Below are positions 57,721 through 64,000 of a DNA stretch of 64,000 nucleotides, in pieces. The stretch spans positions 99,874 through 163,873 of the forward strand of contig WHUX01000121.1 of the NCBI GenBank assembly GCA_015179025.1, in the 5' to 3' direction. The position numbers were made by a program, and so were the translations under genes. The stretch is from Terfezia claveryi. Taxonomy: Eukaryota; Ascomycota; Pezizomycetes; Pezizales; Pezizaceae. Numbering within the stretch: the stretch's first letter is position 1; each line of letters starts with the position of its first letter. Below the pieces are notes generated by a model. The model was not told where the DNA came from, ran no database searches, and saw nothing but the letters and a program-made list of their open reading frames with translations.

Positions 57721-58541
57721 TCCTTCACAGCATTGTGCCACGATGGGTAATTGGCATCTCAGGTGTCCTACTCTAAGTCAGTCTTTGTATTCTGAATTAA
57801 GTTTTTTAGAGTAACCATTCTCACTAACTTATTCCTGAGTATGTGTCATATTAGCCTACATGTATCGAATGAGAGTTAGAGATTACCGTATAGGGAAATA
57901 AGTTCTTATTGGTATTTGTGGTCAATGCAAAGGTGGCTGTGATAGCTGAAGTAGTCTCTTTAAGCTGAAGTGGATACTAAGTACATAGGAATGATAGGAC
58001 TACAAGATGGAGTCCACCAGATGTCTTATACTATATTTCCGATAGCTACATTGGAGAATATGACCATTAGTGGTCAAACTTCAAAATGTAAAGAAATGCA
58101 AGTACCAGGTCATGTTCAAACCAGACGGCACTAGGCTATCCCAGGACATGCTTGGCCTACAAATGTATACTCTAGTATGCACCACACATGGAAATATATA
58201 TAACACAAACAACTTTGCTTTGAATACAATAAATATCGAGATTAATGGAGCAGTATTCTATATGGAATGCATTATAATAAATTTTATATATTATGAGTTG
58301 TGGTGCAGTAGTTAAGTTTTCATTATGTGATTAAATTCTTTTTAGGTAGGTATTTAATGTACAGGTTCGATTCTGTACTCAGTCTTTAACTTTTTTTTTT
58401 ATATTTGCCAACTAACACATAGCTTATTTATGTCCAAACCCGATGGCTCTAGGCAAACTCCTGACGAGCTTGATATAAACTTCACTTCAACACTACTCAC
58501 CAACAATACCACTCACCAAAGATAACGTGAAATTACACAAC
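57721..58541. other. No clear gene; possible pol III tRNA-like unit inside
   Basis: No protein-coding content I can support. 58296-58400 is noted separately. The C3 LTR starts at 58542. Confidence 0.5.
58296..58400 (+). ncRNA. Possible tRNA-derived (SINE-like) remnant
   Basis: TGGTGCAGTAGTTAAG (58301-58316) resembles the tRNA A box, GGTTCGATTC (58363-58372) matches the B box, and ten T at 58391-58400 could end pol III transcription. The boxes are about 62 bases apart. I cannot fold a full cloverleaf: the T stem can form TACAG/CTGTA only with an 8-base loop, and the acceptor stem is poor. So it is a decayed tRNA gene, a SINE end, or chance. Confidence 0.3.
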
Positions 58542-59220
58542 TGTAATGAATGGTACTAGACAGTATTCATTCGGTACCGTTTATACAATCTATATCGGTA
58601 GGCACGGACGTTTGTGTATTTCGGTTCTGCTAAGGTAAGACCTCAGAAGGGTAGGGAGATTACTATGTGGGACGTTCCCAAAGGGAACAGTAATTAACTG
58701 GTGTAATGTATCTTATATGATTTGTGCTATCTAAGCTATATGATCTTGATCTGATCGGAATATAGGCTTGCTTGCTCTGAAGGCTTGCTTGGTTGCTTCT
58801 TGTCTTCTGTGGATTCCAGAGGGAATCCAGCGGCCTATTTATACTCCTCTGAGATCTGATGACTAAGGAAATAAATACAATAAAGGGTGGCACACCAGAA
58901 GGTGATGCGCTGTACAAAAGGGGTCATGTGGCCATGGTAATGAGTCACACGCCTTAAACAATGGTCATGTGGCCATGATAATGAGTTACAAACCTTTAAA
59001 CAGAGGTCACGCAGCCATAATGAGGGTGTCTTCATATGGCAAGTGCCATGGAACTTCCCATAGCAGATTCCGCGTGCTATGGACGCTTATAAAACACTAT
59101 GGGGTGGTAGAAGGCTAGTCCTTCAACCGAGAGGCTTAGTTACATAACATAGTAGTAATATAGGAAATACAAAAGTATATAATCAATTATATAAGCAATG
59201 AGATAACGTTCTCCATTACA
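58542..59220 (-). repeat. 3' LTR of gypsy C3
   Basis: 679 bp (TGTAATGAATGG..CCATTACA), close to both C2 LTRs. Hairpin GTTCCCAAAGGGAAC at 58674-58688: the loop changed and the stem is kept. Left flank ACAAC; the other end of C3 is outside the window. Confidence 0.95.
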
Positions 59221-59293
59221 CTTCCCTACATAGAAGGATTTCCTATCCTTACTTCCTTTGCTCTGCCATATTGGTTTCCATACGTCCTAAGAT

Positions 59294-62200
59294 TTAATGC
59301 ATTGTTAATACATTAGCATTAACGTGAATATCCTTAGTGTTTCCTTGACTCATGATTCTATCTCGTTCTTGTTGGATGAGAGCTCGGGTCTCATTTCTGG
59401 TTCGTGGTCCTTGTTTTCCTTTAGTCCTTCGACGTCTCTTGAATGTATCTTCCATGCTTCCAGTCGTCCAGAAGTCTTGAAGAATTTCGGTGGTGATATC
59501 CTTGGCGTTTACCCAGGAATCATATTTAGGAGTGTATCCTAGCCATCTGACCTTATATTGTCTTTCTCCAGTTCGAGGAGCTGTTCTGAATTCTAATACC
59601 TTTTCAACTTCATAACGATCCTCTTGAATTGGTCCTGGTTCCTGAGTTTGTCTATGAGGGAACTGGGTAGGATCGTTTTTATAGTAGGGTTTAAGTTTGC
59701 TGATATGAAAAGTATTGTATATGAGGTGGAGGTCAGGTTGACTGGATAGGTCTAGGCTATAGTTATTACGTTTCTGATTACTAGAAATAATGGGAAATGG
59801 GCCTAGCCATTTTGGTTTTCTCTTGGGTGAGACATTCGATAGGTTAATATTTTCTGAGGAAAGCATAACTTGTTGTCCGACTGAAAATTTGGCTGTATTA
59901 GGTAGTCGTTTGTTCGCTTGAGATGCTTGAGTCTTTTTGGCGTCATATAGGTTTTTAGACGTTACCTCATGACGTTCATTTGCGGGTATATATGCATTAA
60001 TTGGGTATGGAAGTATCGATACGCCAAGATGTGCATTAAATCCAAATAGTGTAGAAAAGGGACTATTCTGTCTAGCGGCGTTATACCTAGAGTTAAGTTT
60101 CAACTGTATCTCTGGTAGTTTCTGTAGCCAATCAAATCCTTCGATTTTACAGGCTCTTGCTACTTGTAGAATTTCTTTGTTCACAATTTCCGATTGTCCG
60201 TTTGCACGTGGATGATATGCGGTGGACGGTTCCAACTTGATTCCATTATTCCTAGCCCAATCTTGAAAGTGCGTTGACATAAAAAGAGTGTCGCAGTCAA
60301 AAACAATACAGAAAGGGTATCCCATAGTCGGGACTACATGAGTATCAAAGGTAGCAGTATATTGTTCTGCTATGAAATTATCTGAGACAGGAATAAGAAA
60401 CTTGAATCCTGATTGTCTATCGACAATCGTCCAAAGTCGTGAAATACAAACTATATAATCTTCTTCAACAGGAATATTTGGGTACAAAATTGAACACTTA
60501 GTAAACACAGGTGCTACTTTAAGAAAATCCATCGATATGTCAGTCCATGGCCTACTTGGTATATGTAATGGAGTTACGAGTCCAAGTGGCGCCTTGTTGG
60601 AATACTTTGTCTGTTGACAAGTTTCACAACTTCTAATATAGTCCTTAGTTGGTTCTGCAAAGGACTGGCAATCATATCGGTCAGTAAGATATTTCATTGT
60701 TTTTTCAATGCCATTATGAGCAGTTGCTTCATGTGCGTCTTTAATAACCAATTCGAGATAGTTCTTACCTTCGATGTTAAAGGTAGAGGGCAAGACTAGT
60801 CTCCATTGTCCTTGTCGGTTCTTGACATACAAAAATCCGTCTTTTCTTCTATGATCCTTACGATTCACAAAGGTATCATAATAGTTCTTCCAGATGGGAC
60901 ATACTCTCATACATGATTGATATGCGGCTTTCATACCTGTACCTTGGTCAAGCCAGTGTGTAATGAAGTAGTCATTGTCATCTTCCCATTCGTCGCTGAT
61001 GTGCTTCTCTTCAATGAGCTTGTTGAAGGTTGGTTCGATTCTTGTGTTGAAGTCATTGATGGTGGGTTTCTTCTCCTTGCATGTAGAAGCATTATGTCCT
61101 GAGAACTTACAGAAATCACAACACTGTCTGGAGGTCTTGGTGTCTTGAACGAAAGAGGGTAGATCTTCGTCAATGGCTACTCGCTTTTTAGAACGAGTGG
61201 TGACGGCGGCGGTGTTAATTGGAATTGCGTTACTGCTGCTAGCAGTTGCAGCTGGTTGTTGAGGTGCATTCCATGGTTGTTGTGGGGCAATAGGAGTATT
61301 CATGATCTCCTGTTCCATTTGTCAATTGGTCATCTGTTCGGTAGGGTTACTGAACTGAATGCTGGGTTGGAGAGTGGGTTGTGTCGGCTTGTTGGCAATC
61401 CATCTTTTTGCCCATTCTCCGATTTCCTGGATAGCTTCTTCACGGCTGAGAGCTGGTGGAGGTGGATAAGCTGGCGTTTGTTGTACTGGTGCTAGTTCCT
61501 TTTGAGGCTCATTTGCGGCTAGGATATGCGCAATACGAGTCGTAAGGAATTCCTTCTCCTTCTTAAGAACTGAGGCTGTCAGGTCACAGTTCAAACTGCC
61601 ATGTCCATGGTGGTTGCAAATTGCACATGTTTCGACAGTAAACATGCGGTTGTTCATGGCGTGGGAGCTGCCATGAACTGGACAGTAAAAATCACGGCAA
61701 AAGGACTAGTGCATCCTTTTATGTTGTTGCCAATTGCTATGAGCGAGGTCCATAGCAATTTCTTTCTCTTCTTCGGGAGCGAGGGTATTTTGTTATGCAT
61801 TTTCAGAAGATGGAGGCCTATATCTTAGTCCAAGAACTATTAAGGGTTTGTTCTTGTTTATATTGGGTACACGATCATACCCGCTGAAAACTTCTTCCGG
61901 TATAGTGGATAGAGTCTCGTCGTCTGAGGACTCTTCTTCCTTCATCATATCATATTCGCTTTCTTTGTCTGGGATGTCCTCGAAGTATGGACAGAAGATA
62001 TGGTGTCCAAGTTCTTCGGCTCTTCCACGACATTTGTTGAAGTCGCAGTCGACATGCTTGAAATTGATAGCTCTGTGAGAAACCATATTGTTCTGAGTAG
62101 AGGTTTCTGGTGAGTGGAAAGTTCTTGAAGCATTGGTAGAGATGTTGTGGTTGTAGGTATGGTTAGGAGGATCGATGCTATTGGAGATATAATCGTCCTC

Positions 62201-62893
62201 GGTGGTGGGAGTGTTCAAGTATTTATGCTTTCTTGATAGAGCGTCTGCTATCAAATTTTCCTTTCCTGCGGTATGTTGTATATCTGTATCAAATTCCATT
62301 AGGTAATCTTGCCATCGCCTCAATTTTTGACTTGCAGGCGTTTGAGTATAGAAGGTTACTAATGGTTTGTAGTCGGTAAGGATAGTGAATTTGTGACCTC
62401 TCAATTGTGCTTCAAAAAATTTTAATGAGTCAATAATCACTAATAATTCCTTTTTAAAGGTAGGATAATTGAGTTGTGCTGGATTAAATTTTCTAGAGTG
62501 GAAGCATGATGGTCTGATGTACGTCAACGGTCCTTGACCTATCCAAGATCCTAGTCCTACATCACTAGCATTACAGACTAAATATTTGAGTTCAGTAGAT
62601 TCATTATTCCAGGGTTTTAAAACATGTGGGGAATTCACGAGTTCCTTGAGTTTTTCAAACGCTGTATTATGAGTATTTGTCCATTCCCATTTCTTTGTTT
62701 CTCCTTGTAGTTCTAACAGGGTGCTCATATACGATGCCAAGTCAGGAATAAATCTGCTGAGATAATTAACGATTCCAAGGAATCCTCTAAGATCCTTTTT
62801 TCTTGTAGGAGTTGGAAATGTTAATATAGTAGTCCTCTTCTTCGGGTCTACATGTAATCCATCTGATGTCAAAACATGTCCTAAGATTTCCAA
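59294..62893 (-). pseudogene. C3 pol: RNase H, Cys/His linker, integrase, chromodomain
   Basis: The block 61318-59294 is open for 674 residues, the longest in the window. It has a CCHC knuckle at residues 67-80 (CDFCKFSGHNASTC), the integrase finger (HEATAHNGIEK..SCETC), a core with Asp in MDFLKVAP, Asp in VFDCDTLF and Glu in NGQSEIVN, and a chromodomain at about residues 560-630 (EVEKVLEFRTAPRTGERQYK). The block 62893-61793 has RT end, RNase H with VCNASDVGLG (Asp to Asn, C1 and C2 have Asp), and the linker. The block 61657-61322 has knuckle CAICNHHGHGSLNC (61627-61586). Stops at 61793, 61710 and 61319 separate them. Confidence 0.9.
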
Positions 62894-64000
62894 TCTTGGA
62901 GTAAAGAACTGGCATTTACTTTCTTTGAGATAAATTTCTCATCCTGTAGATGTTGAAGTACTTTCTTCAATAATTCTACATGTTCTTCATACGTTTTAGG
63001 AATATAATAATATCATCAATATAGATGATTAAATTTTATAGACCATGTCCTTAAAAATTTCATGCATAACGCGAACCATAGTAGCAGGTGCGTTACGATC
63101 CCTTGTTGTATAACTCTACTTCTGAAATATCCCATGTGACATAAAAAGGTAGAGTGTTGCTCAGATCTTCATCGTTCCTGATATTAAAAATCCATCAGCT
63201 AAGTCAACTTAGTCCAAATGGGATTCTCGCTACGAGTTCAATTGCTTCATTAATATCTGGCAATGGGGTTGTCCGGTTCGACAGCTAAATTGCGGTCTCG
63301 ACAGTCATTGACATGTCGGCTTCTTCCGGTTTATCTCGTTTAGGGATAGTGAAATGACTACAGATTTGTGTCATTTTCTACTTATATATATGACCTGATG
63401 CTTCTTCTTCACTAATTTGTCATGATTTGTTGTCTAAATCGATGTCCTAAGGTCGCCATTTTGGTATCAAGTAGCTCCTGCTTTTGGTTTGATAGAGTGA
63501 TTATTTTTCTTAGTGGATGTAATTCCCTGGAATTGTCTTGGAAATATAATGGAAACTCGTTACAGGGTTGAATTGTTTTATACCGTAGAAACAGCTGTCA
63601 CGAGTTCTCTTTCTAATCAGTTTCGTCCGCGTCCTAATATTTTCCCAATTATCTGGTTCACTATAATCTGTAACTGATTCGCAGCTGACCTGTGTATACG
63701 CTGATCTTATACATTCGCCATGTTCTAGATCCCTTCCATACACTTAGCTGGAATTGTGGAATGTTTTCCGGCTGGATAGTAACTGGTTCCTGATGGGCAG
63801 GAATTATTGCTCGCACTTTGCTGAGAGCAGGTTCTCCTAGTATCATGTCCATCCAGTCAAATGAGCTACATAGAACGTTCGTTCTTCTACATAACCTATC
63901 CAATCAAGTTTAATAGTACAAGCTTTGTCTATCGTTCCTTTTGAGCCTTTAATTGCAGTATTTAACGATTTCTTCTCGATACTTCTAGTCGGTATTTTGT
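62894..64000 (-). pseudogene. C3 RT and protease region, many 1-base deletions
   Basis: This aligns with 43040-44170 of C2 and runs off the window. The catalytic box is YIDD-type near 63030. Compared with C2 there are roughly twenty single-base deletions between 62930 and 63870, in and outside homopolymers, so no frame stays open. The flanking part of C3 up to 62893 shows none at this rate. Confidence 0.85.

Overview
This window is a repeat-packed, gene-poor stretch of a filamentous fungal genome, most likely an ascomycete (Pezizomycotina). Three things point there: chromodomain-bearing Ty3/gypsy retrotransposons, a Plavaka-type DNA transposon, and mutation of the repeats that looks like RIP (C-to-T, strongest at CpA, with CAG or TGG turned into TAG/TGA). 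I cannot name the species. I found no intact host gene, no rRNA and no convincing tRNA; almost everything is a mobile element or a broken gene. Names A to F and P are my own labels.

Layout, left to right. 1-1348: end of a gypsy copy (A4, minus strand). 1349-5282: Ty1/copia relic (E, minus), split by a 1.7-kb non-autonomous LTR element (D, 1539-3270, target-site duplication GTAGG). 5283-19649: heavily mutated gypsy copy C1 (plus), split by gypsy A1 (8906-15051). 19650-23502: Plavaka-type transposon P1 (transposase on minus). 23503-36252: gypsy A3 (minus), containing a solo LTR (24394-24909, duplication ATATG) and gypsy A2 (29704-35904, duplication GCAGT). 36296-36722: terminus of another P-like element. 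36723-51733: gypsy B (minus, duplication TCTGG), containing gypsy C2 (38428-47638, duplication GTCTT), which itself contains a 248-bp MITE (40565-40812). 52149-54628: transposon F with P-like ends, carrying a palindrome of about 2 kb. F lies in a decayed minus-strand gene of unknown function (52020 to about 56160). 56655 to about 57720: a second decayed gene. 58542-64000: gypsy C3 (minus), running out of the window.

How the parts relate. A, B and C each encode gag with a zinc knuckle, protease, reverse transcriptase, RNase H, integrase and a C-terminal chromodomain. A, B and even the coding-free D share a primer site starting 2 nt inside the element that is complementary to the predicted 5' end of their own RNA, which suggests Tf1-type self-priming. 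C carries additional zinc knuckles between RNase H and integrase in all three copies. P1, the MITE and F share CATCA-type ends and 2-bp target duplications, so P1-like transposase is a candidate for moving them. Nearly all reading frames carry stops or frameshifts, so the locus looks transpositionally dead, although individual domain blocks remain readable.
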